64,000 nucleotides of DNA from JANQJD01 sp965601685 (GTDB lineage: Bacteria; Pseudomonadota; Alphaproteobacteria; Rhodospirillales; Rhodospirillaceae), in contig CBFCWI010000001.1 in NCBI GenBank assembly GCA_965601685.1, forward strand, positions 658,827 through 722,826. The letters run 5' to 3'. The position numbers and the translations under genes were made by a program. The notes beneath the pieces were generated by a model. That model saw only the letters and a list, made by a program, of their open reading frames with translations. It did no database searches and was not told the DNA's origin. This document shows positions 1 to 9,867 of this stretch, piece after piece (position 1 is the stretch's first letter; each line of letters starts with the position of its first letter).

Positions 1-2
1 GC

Positions 3-566
3 CAACACTCCCAGACAGAATGGGAGACCCTGGCGCAAGTGGAGGCCTACCTGAACAGTATCAGAACGATGAGAGCGCGTTTTTTACAGGTTTCTGGGAC
101 GCATGTTAGCAAGGGTACGATGTTTCTGGCGCAACCTGGTAGAATGCGTCTCGAGTACGATCCGCCATCTTCAGTTCTGCTTCTTTCCAATGGTTGGCAT
201 CTCATGTATCGCGACACAAAACTAGACCAGACGTCCTATGTCCGACTGAATGCCACACCCGCTGGGGTTCTGTTGCAGACATCGGCCCACCTGAAAGACG
301 ATGTCACAGTCATGAACACGCAGCGTGTGCTTGGTTCCGTTGCTGTCAGCCTCATCTGGACAAACGATCCAGATGCCGGTGAGTTGACTCTCTTGTTCGG
401 AGAACATCCGTTTATTCTCAAGCAGTGGCGTGTCAAAGATCTTCAAGGGCAGATCGTTACAGTGTCTCTCTATGATGTGAGAATTGGGTTGACGCTCGAC
501 CCTGATTTGTTTAGATCGACCGAGTCATACTCCTCTCTGAATCTCTCGCAGCCATGTACACGCTAG
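3..566 (+). CDS. lolA: LolA, outer-membrane lipoprotein carrier (5' end cut by window)
   Basis: The reading frame is open from the left edge, so the true start and signal peptide lie outside the window; the GTG at 39 is internal. LolA is the periplasmic chaperone that takes lipoproteins released by LolCDE to the outer membrane. The visible part matches the family from the first conserved block (VEAYLNSIRTMRARFLQVS) through the G-x-M-x-L-x-x-PGRMRLEYDPP block, the beta strands that form the open barrel, and the C-terminal QWRVKDLQGQ segment. LolC and LolD are encoded 2 kb away on the other strand. The C-terminal end after residue FRS is family-poor and may be slightly altered. Identification is by remembered family pattern and I am confident of it. 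Confidence 0.88.
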   Translation, partial: QHSQTEWETLAQVEAYLNSIRTMRARFLQVSGTHVSKGTMFLAQPGRMRLEYDPPSSVLLLSNGWHLMYRDTKLDQTSYVRLNATPAGVLLQTSAHLKDDVTVMNTQRVLGSVAVSLIWTNDPDAGELTLLFGEHPFILKQWRVKDLQGQIVTVSLYDVRIGLTLDPDLFRSTESYSSLNLSQPCTR

Positions 567-1318
567 AGTGCACCGGCCTGATGTCAAGGTGTATAAGGCC
601 CTTGATTGGCGTGTCTACCTCTACCTGCGTCAAAGATATGGTAGGTGAGGACAGCGCTCTTCATACAGTTTCTGAGGTTTATTTGACGGCTGTTCTCGAG
701 GCGGTTGGCGGCATAACATTCTTGGTTTCCTCGGGGAGTGGCTGAGTCCGGATGAGCTGCTGAGACGCGTCGATGGTATTATACTGCTAACAGACAGTGA
801 GTCTAATGTTCATCCCAGCTATTTATTATAAACGCGATGACAAACGCGCTACCCAGTGCTCTTACACCATGTATGACTATCGCCTACCATACCGCTGGTC
901 CGTGCCTGTGTAAAACACCTTTACTTTGCCGTGGCATCCAGGAACTCAACGTGGCTCTGGGACTGTGCATGAAGAGCCTGGCAAGATGGATGGCCCAATG
1001 GCAGTGCACCAAAGTCAGTTCGCGCCAGCCCATATGGTACAACTGAGCCCTAAAGGTTTTGTTCACACAACAAATCTCTGCATGAACAAGGCATTGCACA
1101 GATCGCCCCTGGCCTGCTTGTCGAAGCAGTATCACCCGAGGGCAGTCCGGGTAGAGAAAATACCTTATGGAGTCGGTGTACTGGCAGACCAACAAATTAT
1201 CGGCACACTGATTCCATGCTTTTGGCAAGGCCTGCGATCACTACCAGCAGTGCTGTGGGTGGCCAGTTAGAACAGGTCACAACGAGGTGGGTGCGAGGTG
1301 GCGTAACAGGTCTTACGC
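567..1318. other. Gap without a recognisable gene after lolA
   Basis: About 750 bases between lolA and apt. Several open frames exist on both strands, the longest 114 codons, but none shows a motif I know. In many alphaproteobacteria xthA (exonuclease III) follows lolA; I looked for its conserved blocks in all frames and did not find them. This is probably decayed coding sequence of unknown origin. Confidence 0.6.
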
Positions 1319-1834
1319 TTATCGCGCATAGGAGACCAGGACAGTACAAGGCACATCCAATTTTAACCTGCCGTTTAGGAATGCGAGCTCAATGATGCAA
1401 GCAGCTGCTACAGGCTCTACACCAACTACTTTTAGTAAAGTAATCGCCGCATTCATTGTACTACCAGTAGCAAGCAAGTCATCAAGGACCACAACCCTTT
1501 GTTTTGGTTCTAGTATGTTTCTCTGTATTTCAAGTATATCAGATCCGTATTCAAGGGCATACTCACATCTGCTAGTAGGGCCCGGTAGTTTACCCTTTTT
1601 ACGGATCATGATGAACCCACACCCCAGCTTTAAAGCAAGGGATGCGGCGACTGGCAAACCGCGCGACTCGATTCCAGCCAGTACATCAGGCTTATGGGCT
1701 CTAACCGCTTGAGCTAAACACTCCATTGTCCTTTGCCAAGCGACAGGATGGGCAAAAAGCGTCGAAATATCGTAGAAATATATCCCTGGTTTCGGGAAAT
1801 CTGGAATCCCGCGAATGTAATCCTTGAGATCCAT
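1319..1834 (-). CDS. apt: Adenine phosphoribosyltransferase
   Basis: Converts adenine plus PRPP to AMP plus pyrophosphate in purine salvage, in the cytoplasm. The 171-residue protein is the usual length. The PRPP-binding motif VVVLDDLLATGST lies at about residues 114-126, with GIESRGL near 55-60 and the Phe/Tyr-rich N-terminal PDFPKPGI block near 11-18. The sequence begins MDLKDYIRGIPDF, a typical family start. It stands alone: gaps of about 750 and 280 bases flank it. Purine de novo genes (purQ, purL, guaA) also lie in the window, so salvage and synthesis are both kept. Confidence 0.95.
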   Translation of the reverse strand: MDLKDYIRGIPDFPKPGIYFYDISTLFAHPVAWQRTMECLAQAVRAHKPDVLAGIESRGLPVAASLALKLGCGFIMIRKKGKLPGPTSRCEYALEYGSDILEIQRNILEPKQRVVVLDDLLATGSTMNAAITLLKVVGVEPVAAACIIELAFLNGRLKLDVPCTVLVSYAR

Positions 1835-2117
1835 AAGACAAGAGCCTGTTGTCAGAATACCGGCGACAGGCTCAATCTACCGACAGATACCTGGCGACTC
1901 TCACACAAGTATACTAGCAGCTTTTACTACACAGTCGCAAACGGATGCTGATATGATTGTCCGCCCGCGGTCGCGGATCATTAGGCCGCAGCAGCGTATG
2001 TACCACGTCGTGGCGAGCGCGACTGATTACTTTAATTTTGTTCACCTTGACCTTACCTTACCGTGGACTGAACCAACAAGCCGCCATACCAGGCTAGCCT
2101 CAGTCACAAAGGGAAGA

Positions 2118-2855
2118 TCAGTATTCCCCTCTTAAGTGAAGGGCTGGAGTGAAGGGCTGGAGACACCCATTACGTAATTCCAGAACCCTATCTGTGCATC
2201 GTGCCAATGCAAGGTTATGTGTTGCGATCAGGGCAGCAAGCCTGTCTTCCCGCGCAAGTCGTAATAGCTCTGCGAAGACCTGTCCAGAGGTATCCGAATC
2301 GAGGTTGCCCGTTGGCTCATCCGCTAGTAACACCCGCGGCTGATTAGCTAGGGCGCGGGCGATAGCAACACGCTGCTGTTCTCCTCCGGAGAGCTGACTC
2401 GGCCAGTATTGAGCCCGCTCACCAAGTCTCATGCGCTCGAGTAAATGTTGAGCTCGATTCACTGCTTGTCGGTGTGGGACGCTTGCAATCATCTGTGGCA
2501 TGACCACATTCTCCAGAGCTGAAAACTCTGATAACAAATGATGGTATTGATAGATAAAACCAAGATAATCACGTCTCAAGATGGTCCGGCGGCTATCTGG
2601 TAGCTGATCAGTCTGGTACCCTGCGACCCGCACTGCGCCAGCGTCAGGGGACTCCAGCAGGCCAGCGATCTGCAGCAGAGTCGACTTGCCAGCGCCGGAC
2701 GGCCCTACCAAAGCCACAATCTCGCCTGGTTGTAAGATGAATTCTACCTCTTTGAGGACCTCTAATACTTCCATTCCTTGGCGAAAGTGCCGCTTCACGC
2801 TCGTGAGCATTAAGACTGCTTCCTCTGTCGTCGTGGCGGCGGTGGTGTCACGCAT
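2118..2855 (-). CDS. lolD: LolD, ATPase of the lipoprotein-releasing ABC transporter
   Basis: ATP-binding subunit of LolCDE, which extracts lipoproteins from the inner membrane and hands them to LolA. Walker A GPSGAGKST is near residues 51-59 of the 245-residue product, the ABC signature is LSGGEQQRV and Walker B is VLLADEP; the YQYHHLLSEFSALENVVMPQ stretch is typical of LolD. An ORF reaches further upstream, but I place the start at the ATG at 2855 because it overlaps the lolC stop by 8 bases (ATGCGTGA), implying translational coupling. The last nine residues result from a 13-base tandem duplication that removed the former stop (see the repeat entry). Third gene of the proS-lolC-lolD cluster. 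Confidence 0.93.
   Translation of the reverse strand: MRDTTAATTTEEAVLMLTSVKRHFRQGMEVLEVLKEVEFILQPGEIVALVGPSGAGKSTLLQIAGLLESPDAGAVRVAGYQTDQLPDSRRTILRRDYLGFIYQYHHLLSEFSALENVVMPQMIASVPHRQAVNRAQHLLERMRLGERAQYWPSQLSGGEQQRVAIARALANQPRVLLADEPTGNLDSDTSGQVFAELLRLAREDRLAALIATHNLALARCTDRVLELRNGCLQPFTPALHLRGEY
2137..2162. repeat. 13-base tandem duplication at the 3' end of lolD
   Basis: The unit TGAAGGGCTGGAG occurs twice in a row. On the lolD strand the sequence would read L-Q-P-F-T-stop (TAA) if only one copy were present; the second copy shifts the frame and adds PALHLRGEY before the next stop at 2118. This looks like a recent slippage event. Confidence 0.85.
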
Positions 2856-4095
2856 AGCGCAGGGCCTCGACAGGCTCAAAACGCGCCGCCCGCCAGGCTG
2901 GATAGAGCGTTGCACTGAATGACAACCCAAGTGCCATCAGTACCACAGAGAGCACTTCATCCAAGGCTACCTGAGCGGGTATGTGAGAGAGAAAATAAAT
3001 CTCGGCGGCAAACAGCTCAGTCCCGGTTAGACCCTGTAGAACCTGGCGGATTCTCTCTATGTTAAGAGTAAAGAGTAAGCCTAGTCCGACACCCAAAGCA
3101 GTGCCAAGGGTCCCGATACTCGCACCGCTAAGAAAGAAGATACGTAAAATCATGCCGCGGCTTGCCCCCATGGTGCGTAGGATGCCAATATCATGGCTCT
3201 TGTCTTTCACAAGCATGATCAGACCCGAAATAATATTGAAGGCTGCAACCAAGACAATCATCGTCAAAATCAGAAACATCACGTTTCGTTCTATCTGAAT
3301 AGCATTGAAAAAACCAGCATTGGCCTGCTGCCAGTCGTAGAGGCGAAGAGAAGGATCAGCCAGACGGGCGATTTCCGCGCTAACTTCTCCCGCCTTGTTT
3401 GGATTCTCCAGCATAATCTCTAGGTGACTAACAGTGCCGGCAGGTAGCTCAAAGTACAGCTGCGCCGTTTCCATTGGCATATAGATGAATGCACTGTCAT
3501 ACTCGTACATACCGACATTAAAGATTGCAACAATCCGAAATGCCCGCAACCGTGGTACTGTGCCGAAGGCAGTGAGGTTACCCCTGGTACTGATCAGGGT
3601 CACAGAGTCGCCAACGTTTACTGCTAACTTACTAGACAGGCGTTGACCGATGATCACAACACCTGTACCACGCAAATCTTCTAGACTCCCTGCGATGATG
3701 TTACCGGCTAGGGGTATGAAAGAGCGGAGATCAGCAGGACACATACCGCGTACTACGGCCCCTGTGGCGTTGCCGGCGTTAGTAGCCATGACCTGGCCAG
3801 TGATTGTCGGGACTACACGCGCGACTCCTGGCAGCGAACGCACAACTTCTGCAAGAGAATGAAAGTTTCTGAAAGATTCAGTCTGATCCTGCAGAACCAC
3901 ATGACCATTGAGCCCGAGAATTCTGGAGAGCAGTTCTTGACGAAAGCCGTTCATCACAGCCATGACGATGATCAACGTTGCCACTCCTAAGCTAATGCCG
4001 AGCAGCGAAAAACCGACAATCACCGAGATAAAACCTTCACTCCGTCGGGCACGCAGATAACGTAAGGCAACCATGCGTTCAAATGGTGAGAACAC
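2848..4095 (-). CDS. lolC: LolC/LolE-type lipoprotein-releasing permease
   Basis: Inner-membrane permease of the LolCDE lipoprotein release system. The 415-residue protein starts with the family hallmark ERMVALRYLRARRSEGFISV, then a first membrane helix (about 24-48), a long periplasmic domain (about 50-270) containing ILGLNGHV, and three C-terminal helices in an FtsX-like domain (about 275-405) ending FEPVEALRYA. The start is GTG at 4095. Alphaproteobacteria usually carry a single LolC/E gene that forms a homodimer, which matches the single copy here. It begins 32 bases after the proS stop and overlaps lolD by 8 bases, so the three are probably one transcript. Confidence 0.93.
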   Translation of the reverse strand: MFSPFERMVALRYLRARRSEGFISVIVGFSLLGISLGVATLIIVMAVMNGFRQELLSRILGLNGHVVLQDQTESFRNFHSLAEVVRSLPGVARVVPTITGQVMATNAGNATGAVVRGMCPADLRSFIPLAGNIIAGSLEDLRGTGVVIIGQRLSSKLAVNVGDSVTLISTRGNLTAFGTVPRLRAFRIVAIFNVGMYEYDSAFIYMPMETAQLYFELPAGTVSHLEIMLENPNKAGEVSAEIARLADPSLRLYDWQQANAGFFNAIQIERNVMFLILTMIVLVAAFNIISGLIMLVKDKSHDIGILRTMGASRGMILRIFFLSGASIGTLGTALGVGLGLLFTLNIERIRQVLQGLTGTELFAAEIYFLSHIPAQVALDEVLSVVLMALGLSFSATLYPAWRAARFEPVEALRYA

Positions 4096-4127
4096 TTCTG
4101 TCTTCTTTCCCCTCTCTCCTTATCGGC

Positions 4128-5450
4128 TCAATCGCTTGCGTGCAGACGATCAATGAGGACCTCTGGTGACAATTCCTCCCGGGCACCTGTAGCGCGATCC
4201 TTTAATTCTACCACGCCTCGTGCCAAGCCTTTTGGTCCAACAATGACCTGCCACGGCAAGCCAATCAGGTCCATATCGGCGAACTTAGTACCAACTCGTT
4301 CATGGCGATCATCGTATAGCACTTCTACACGCGCACGTTGTAATAGATCATATAGAGATTCGCAACCCGCGTCTGTTGCCGAGTCTCCGTCTTTCAGGTT
4401 AAGCAACCCAACACGAAACGGTGCCACGGCTGCAGGCCAAATGATTCCAGCCTTGTCGTGAGAAGCTTCAATAATAGCTCCGACCAAGCGGGAGACACCG
4501 ATGCCATAGGAACCCATTTCTACTGGTACTAGCTCACCATCCGGCCCAACTACCACAGCCCTCATGGGATCTGAATATTTGCGACCAAAATAGAAGATAT
4601 GTCCGACTTCAATGCCTCTGGCAGCTATCAAGTCATTGCCAATAGCCTGTACAATAGTTGCTTTTGGATCATGTTTTGCATCTGCTGCAGCGTAGAGACC
4701 CACCCACTCATCTACAATGGATTGTAAATCAGAATTGTAATCTACTTCTACAGGCGCTCCTTTATCGAGGAGGGCACGATGGCAGAATACACTACTCTCT
4801 CCAGTTGCAGCGAGAATGATAAATTCGTGACTCATATCGCCACCAATAGGACCAGCATCAGCGCGCATGGGTACAGCCTGCAAGCCCATACGAGCAAAAG
4901 TACGCAGGTAGGCAACAAACATGCGATTATAGGCACGCCGCGCCCCGATGTAGTCTAAATCAAAGGAATAGTTGTCTTTCATCAGAAACTCGCGTCCGCG
5001 CATGACGCCGAAACGGGGGCGAACTTCATCACGAAACTTCCAGTGGATCTGGTAAAACATTCTAGGCAGGTCACGATAGCTTTTAATATTCTGTCGGAAA
5101 ATGTTCGTCACCGCTTCTTCGTGTGTAGGGCTATACAGCATTGCACGTCCATGCCTGTCTGTAAGGCGTAGCATCTCCTTGCCATAGTCTTCATAGCGGC
5201 CAGATTCGCGCCATAGGTCAGCAGACTGGACAGTTGGCATCAAGATCTCCTGGGCACCTGCAGCATTCTGCTCCTCACGCACGATCCGTTCGACGCGGCG
5301 CAGCACCCGCAACCCAAGCGGCAACCAGTTGTAAATACCGGCGGCATGCTGGCGGATCATGCCAGCACGCAGCATCAGGCGGTGAGATACGACCTGGGCC
5401 TCCGCCGGATTCTCTTTCAGGGTTGGTAGAAGATATGTGGACAGGCGCAT
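4128..5450 (-). CDS. proS: Prolyl-tRNA synthetase (short alphaproteobacterial form)
   Basis: Class II synthetase that charges tRNA-Pro. At 440 residues it lacks the roughly 180-residue editing insertion found in the E. coli enzyme, which is normal for alphaproteobacteria. Visible landmarks: N-terminal MRLSTYLLPTLKENPAEA, motif 2 region KFRDEVRPRFGVMRGREFLMKD cut at about residue 150, motif 3 GSYGIGVSRLVGAI, then an anticodon-binding domain with VIVGPKGL. The frame opens 54 bases upstream, but I choose the ATG at 5450 because it matches the family start and has a GAGG ribosome site about seven bases before it. First gene of the cluster with lolC and lolD; the dnaE gene that often follows in relatives is not here. 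Confidence 0.95.
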   Translation of the reverse strand: MRLSTYLLPTLKENPAEAQVVSHRLMLRAGMIRQHAAGIYNWLPLGLRVLRRVERIVREEQNAAGAQEILMPTVQSADLWRESGRYEDYGKEMLRLTDRHGRAMLYSPTHEEAVTNIFRQNIKSYRDLPRMFYQIHWKFRDEVRPRFGVMRGREFLMKDNYSFDLDYIGARRAYNRMFVAYLRTFARMGLQAVPMRADAGPIGGDMSHEFIILAATGESSVFCHRALLDKGAPVEVDYNSDLQSIVDEWVGLYAAADAKHDPKATIVQAIGNDLIAARGIEVGHIFYFGRKYSDPMRAVVVGPDGELVPVEMGSYGIGVSRLVGAIIEASHDKAGIIWPAAVAPFRVGLLNLKDGDSATDAGCESLYDLLQRARVEVLYDDRHERVGTKFADMDLIGLPWQVIVGPKGLARGVVELKDRATGAREELSPEVLIDRLHASD

Positions 5451-6092
5451 AGAAACCTCAGGTCCGGTCAACAAGGGCGCTCCAAGCCACCAGAGAAAGG
5501 ACACATGGCGGAAATTTGAGAGCGACCTCTGATCAAATGTACCATATTATACGCTTCTCGGACAATTCCCGGACAACGTTTCTCCTCCGCTCGCCATGCA
5601 CGCTGCCCAAAAAAACGCGCAATGTCCATCGCTGGGAAGGGAACAGGGGATAGTATCCTCGGGATGTACTCTCGGACCCCGCCGGTGGTCTGATGGGCCA
5701 GAGACTGAGAAGGATAGAGTCAGTAGAGTGATGGGTACGAAGTATTGCTTGTGCAAAACTGCAGAGATCCAGCTACGCCTTGGGGCTCCCATTTATGCGG
5801 AGGATCCATCCCAACACGACAGCTGTGATACGAGGGTCCGGTCCTGTCTCGATCCATGCCGCTGAGAATCGCCTGATCATCGGACATTCCTGTTGTTGTG
5901 CAACCAATCCGCACCGCAGCGGAGTCCTGTTGACCTGGCGAGAACGAATCTTCCAGGATCCAACACAGTACGCGTAGGCTCAGAGCAAGAGCACATGATC
6001 GTGCTCTTTCTTGTATTCCTTGAGAGATGTTTCTGATATTTCGTGTGATGAATGCTAGAATGTCTTAGTCGTACGAGTGAAGGGATACGTTC
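5451..6092. other. Gap without a recognisable gene between proS and alaS
   Basis: About 640 bases. Short overlapping open frames on both strands (up to 89 codons) show no known motif and no plausible start signal. The only structure I see is the hairpin at 5987-6008. It should hold the proS promoter on its left side and the 3' end of the alaS transcript on its right. Confidence 0.55.
5987..6008. terminator. Hairpin downstream of alaS
   Basis: AAGAGCAC, a six-base loop, then GTGCTCTT: a perfect 8-base-pair stem about 85 bases beyond the alaS stop. The T-rich tail (TTTCTTGTATT) lies on the plus-strand side, so as an alaS terminator it is imperfect. It may act as an RNA 3'-end stabiliser. Confidence 0.4.
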
Positions 6093-8744
6093 TCATACCT
6101 GCCTTTGTTCTATCAGCAGGCGTTCAATAGCGTGTAAAGCCGCCGGCACAGCTTCAATATCGGGTCCACCCGCTTGAGCAAGGTCTGGCCGTCCCCCTCC
6201 CCCCTTACCACCTAGTGCCCTAGCTCCAGCGCGTACAAGTTCTACGGCACTGATCTGCTGGGACAAGTCGTCGGTGACAGCTACAACCACAGATGCCTTG
6301 CCGTTACTATCACTCACTAGAACTATAACACCAGAGTTGAGCCGTTGTTTGAGTATATCAGCAATACTCTTCAGTTCCTTGGCCGGTATGTCTTTCAGAT
6401 GGCGAACAGCAAAGGAGATTCCTGCTACCTTCCTGACCCTTCCGTCTACAGCTGTCCCGCCGCCATTATCAGCTAGAGCGAGCCTACGACGCATGTTAGC
6501 GCCCTCCAGCTCCGAGCGACGCCGCTCCTCAATCAAGGCTGCAACGCGAGTGGGTACTTCTGCAGGAGTGACCTTCAGAATATCGGCTGCCTGGGCTAAC
6601 CAAGCAGACTGTTCAGCAACGTGGGCTTCCGCCACAGCACCGGCCACTGCCTCGATCCTACGGACCCCCGTGGCAACCGCACTTTCTCCCAAAATACAGA
6701 ATAAACCAATGTCACCTGTGCGGCTCACATGAGTCCCACCGCACAGTTCTACAGAGCCAGTTTTACCCATGCTGACAACCCGCACCTCGTCACCGTACTT
6801 CTCACCGCATAAAGCCGTGGCGCCACCCTGAATAGCTACCTCAGGATCCATAAGACGCGTGGTGACGGTGGCATTGATCCGGATGTGTTGATTGACGACC
6901 ACCTCAATGGCTCGCAGCTCTTTGACACTGATAGCTCTTGGATGGCTGATATCAAACCTGAGACGATCAGGAGCTACCAGCGAGCCTTTCTGAATCACAT
7001 GTCTGCCTAAAATCTGATGTAGGGCGGCCTGCAGCAGATGAGTGGCCGAGTGATGAGCGCGCAATGCAGCCCTCCGTGCCTTGTCAATGCATAGATGGAC
7101 CTTATCACCTACTGTAACCACACCATTCTCCACCCGCCCCACATGCACGTGCAAGACTCCAAGCTTTTTCAGGGTATCACGCACCACGACTCTCCCCCTT
7201 CCAGGGACTGTGATCCAGCCTGTATCACCCATTTGTCCACCAGACTCACCGTAAAATGGTGTTCGACTGGCTAACAACATAACTGGCGTTTCAGCTACTA
7301 CCTGCTCAACTAGCCTGCCATTCACCATCAGAACAGTCACAAAAGCTTCAGACTCATCGTCGTCATAGCCTAGAAATTCCGTGCTGCCGATTCTGCCCTT
7401 GAGTTCAAACCACAACCCCTCAGCGGCAGATTCGCCTGACCCCGTCCACGCCTGACGCGCCTCAGCCTGCTGGTGGGCCATAGCAGCCTCAAAGCCTTCT
7501 GTGTCTACGGTGAGGGCGCGGTCATGCAGGACATCTTGTGTGAGATCCAGTGGAAATCCGTAAGTATCATACAACCGAAAAGCTACTTCTCCTGGCAATA
7601 TACTGCCTGGTGTCAAACCAGCGCTCTGTTCATCCAGTAGCTTCAAGCCCCGTTCTAATGTCCGATGAAAGCGTTTCTCTTCAAGCCTCAATGTTTCAGT
7701 GATGAGCGATTCAGCCCGTGCTAGCTCTGGATAGGTCATGCCCATTTGTTCAATCAGGGCTGGTCCTAGGGCATACAGTAGTGGAGCGCGTGCACCCATC
7801 AGGTAAGCATGGCGTATGGCACGGCGCAGTATACGACGTAAGACATATCCTCGTCCCTCGTTGGAAGGCAGTACGCCATCAGCGATTAGAAAACCGCTGC
7901 TACGCAGATGGTCAGCGATGACTCTGTGTGCAATGCGGTATGGTCCATCGGGGTCAGTATGGGTGATATGAGCTGTCGCCTCGATTAGGGCCCGCAGCAG
8001 ATCAGTGTCATAATTGTCGTGCTGACCCTGTAGCACAGCAGCTATCCGTTCCAGTCCCATGCCTGTATCAATAGAAGGCTGTGGCAACGGTACTCGCGTA
8101 CCGTCCGCGCATTGTTCAAACTGCATAAAAACAAGATTCCATACTTCGACGAATCGGTCACCATCTGCCTCTGGCCTCCCAGGCGGCCCGCCAGGAAGAC
8201 TAGGACCATGGTCGTAGAAGATCTCAGAACACGGTCCGCATGGTCCAGTTTCACCCATCTGCCAGAAATTGTCGGCTGTTGGGATGCGGAGAATTCTAGA
8301 TTCTGATAAACCAGAGATTCTGCGCCACAATACAGCAGCTTCCTCGTCAGAAGCGTGAACGGTCACCAGTAAACGTTCTGCTGGCACAGCCAGTTCATGG
8401 GTTATGAGGTCCCAAGCTAATTCAATAGCTGTGTCCTTGAAGTAGTCGCCAAACGAAAAATTCCCTAGCATCTCGAAAAAAGTATGATGGCGGGCTGTGT
8501 GGCCGACGTTATCAAGATCATTGTGCTTACCGCCAGCACGGATACACTTCTGAGCGGTTGTTGCACGTCGGTAAGTACGACTTTCCTTGCCTGTAAAGAG
8601 ATTCTTGAATTGTACCATACCAGCGTTCGTAAACAGTAAAGTCGGATCATGACTTGGGATCAGAGAACTAGAGGCCACTACTTCGTGCCCGTGTTCTTTA
8701 AAGTAGCTTAGAAAGGTAGTACGAACGTCATTCATGGTGCTCAT
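6093..8744 (-). CDS. alaS: Alanyl-tRNA synthetase
   Basis: Class II synthetase for tRNA-Ala with its own editing domain. The 883-residue product has the full family layout: N-terminal catalytic domain (FFEMLGNFSFGDYF near 85-98, GPCGPCSEI near 170), the editing site HHSATHLLQAAL near 570 and CGGTHVSRTGDIG near 675, and a C-terminal C-Ala domain ending GGKGGGGRPDLAQAGG. The frame opens at a TTG at 8756; I prefer the ATG at 8744, preceded by GGGAG with a five-base spacer. In many relatives recA lies directly upstream; here the upstream kilobase has no recA. No defect is visible in the reading frame. Confidence 0.96.
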   Translation of the reverse strand: MSTMNDVRTTFLSYFKEHGHEVVASSSLIPSHDPTLLFTNAGMVQFKNLFTGKESRTYRRATTAQKCIRAGGKHNDLDNVGHTARHHTFFEMLGNFSFGDYFKDTAIELAWDLITHELAVPAERLLVTVHASDEEAAVLWRRISGLSESRILRIPTADNFWQMGETGPCGPCSEIFYDHGPSLPGGPPGRPEADGDRFVEVWNLVFMQFEQCADGTRVPLPQPSIDTGMGLERIAAVLQGQHDNYDTDLLRALIEATAHITHTDPDGPYRIAHRVIADHLRSSGFLIADGVLPSNEGRGYVLRRILRRAIRHAYLMGARAPLLYALGPALIEQMGMTYPELARAESLITETLRLEEKRFHRTLERGLKLLDEQSAGLTPGSILPGEVAFRLYDTYGFPLDLTQDVLHDRALTVDTEGFEAAMAHQQAEARQAWTGSGESAAEGLWFELKGRIGSTEFLGYDDDESEAFVTVLMVNGRLVEQVVAETPVMLLASRTPFYGESGGQMGDTGWITVPGRGRVVVRDTLKKLGVLHVHVGRVENGVVTVGDKVHLCIDKARRAALRAHHSATHLLQAALHQILGRHVIQKGSLVAPDRLRFDISHPRAISVKELRAIEVVVNQHIRINATVTTRLMDPEVAIQGGATALCGEKYGDEVRVVSMGKTGSVELCGGTHVSRTGDIGLFCILGESAVATGVRRIEAVAGAVAEAHVAEQSAWLAQAADILKVTPAEVPTRVAALIEERRRSELEGANMRRRLALADNGGGTAVDGRVRKVAGISFAVRHLKDIPAKELKSIADILKQRLNSGVIVLVSDSNGKASVVVAVTDDLSQQISAVELVRAGARALGGKGGGGRPDLAQAGGPDIEAVPAALHAIERLLIEQRQV

Positions 8745-9867
8745 AGCTGCTCCCAAGGCACGGATTCTGTAGAGAGAAACGGTATAAAAAATAGAAATGG
8801 CTGCACAAAGGCCAGCAGAACTGACTGCTATGAGACTATCCTATCATAGAGACTGACTTTTTGCCGTTGCTCTTCATGAGCACTATTCTTCTGGTACAAT
8901 GTTATGGTGGAAAGAGAAGAGCCTCTCTCCCCAATGGTTTCCTGCTATGACACAGAGAAAAAACACAATTCCATAGAAAGACTCGGTAGTCAGAGTGAGC
9001 ATGCGCATCACACAACCCACTTACCGCAACCAACCACACCATCCTACCATCCTGCCTAGTGAGCTCGCTGTTCGCCGAGCGACCGGACGGACGAAGCCGA
9101 GCTGGCCCTGCCCTTCAAGTCAGAAGAAGCGGAGAAGACGATTCGAAATGGGTAGTAAACTGCTGAGCTCGGCACCCACCGCCATAGCTTGTGCTCTCCT
9201 CTGAGCACTGCTCTTGCTGTGCGTCGAGCTAATCTTCGGCCAGACTCAGTTGGATACCAGTCTACGATCCACTATCCAATGCGATCAATGGACCGCTCCT
9301 TTAGAGGAATCGGAATCTGATCCAGCGGCGTAATCTCTAGAAGAGTGTATGCACCTGAGTGCATGTGCCTCTACCTCCTAGCAGCTATAGCCCAATACTC
9401 TTCCCCATTCATATGGGTCTCGTTGGGAGAGACCCAAGCCTATTAGATTGCATGAGGTCTTCATGTGCTATCCTGTGCCAATGTGCGCGGTTGTTTGTCA
9501 CCGATATCTATAAGCAGTTCCACCCTCCTGACGACCCTCTTCTGATCACCGTCAGCGGCCAGCATGGCGACGCATGCCTTATGTTTTCGAGGCGAACATT
9601 TTGCCCCTTTACCCCAGATATCTTGTCTTCTGTGTGCTTGCAGCTGGCTGGTATCACCACTCTAGATCAGAGTTTGACAGTGCTTTGACAGGAACCCAAG
9701 AGGAACTGAATCCCACACACAGCTATACAGACTCTAGAAAAAACGCTAGGCAAAGTAAAAAGTAGCATGTAGAAAGCTTGATATTCTTCACAAGAAATTT
9801 GTATTTCTAATAACCCTATCTATCCAAATGCCGTGGACAAGCCGTGAAAGACTTGTTATGCTCCGCG
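8745..9867. other. Gap of 1.1 kb with no recognisable gene (recA expected here)
   Basis: The longest coding-sized void in the window. Open frames of up to 109 codons exist on the plus strand but carry no family motif. I searched by eye on both strands for RecA landmarks (the P-loop, the IRMKIG and GGNALKFYA blocks) because recA often precedes alaS in this class, and saw none. It must contain the divergent promoters for alaS and the SRP RNA. Confidence 0.6.

Noticed and set aside
884..1270. Two overlapping 114-codon frames on opposite strands after lolA
   Set aside because: Neither has a recognisable motif; composition (many His, Cys, Trp, Pro) looks like non-coding translation.
9359..9688. 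109-codon plus-strand frame before the SRP RNA
   Set aside because: No motif and no ribosome site; typical chance frame in a non-coding gap.
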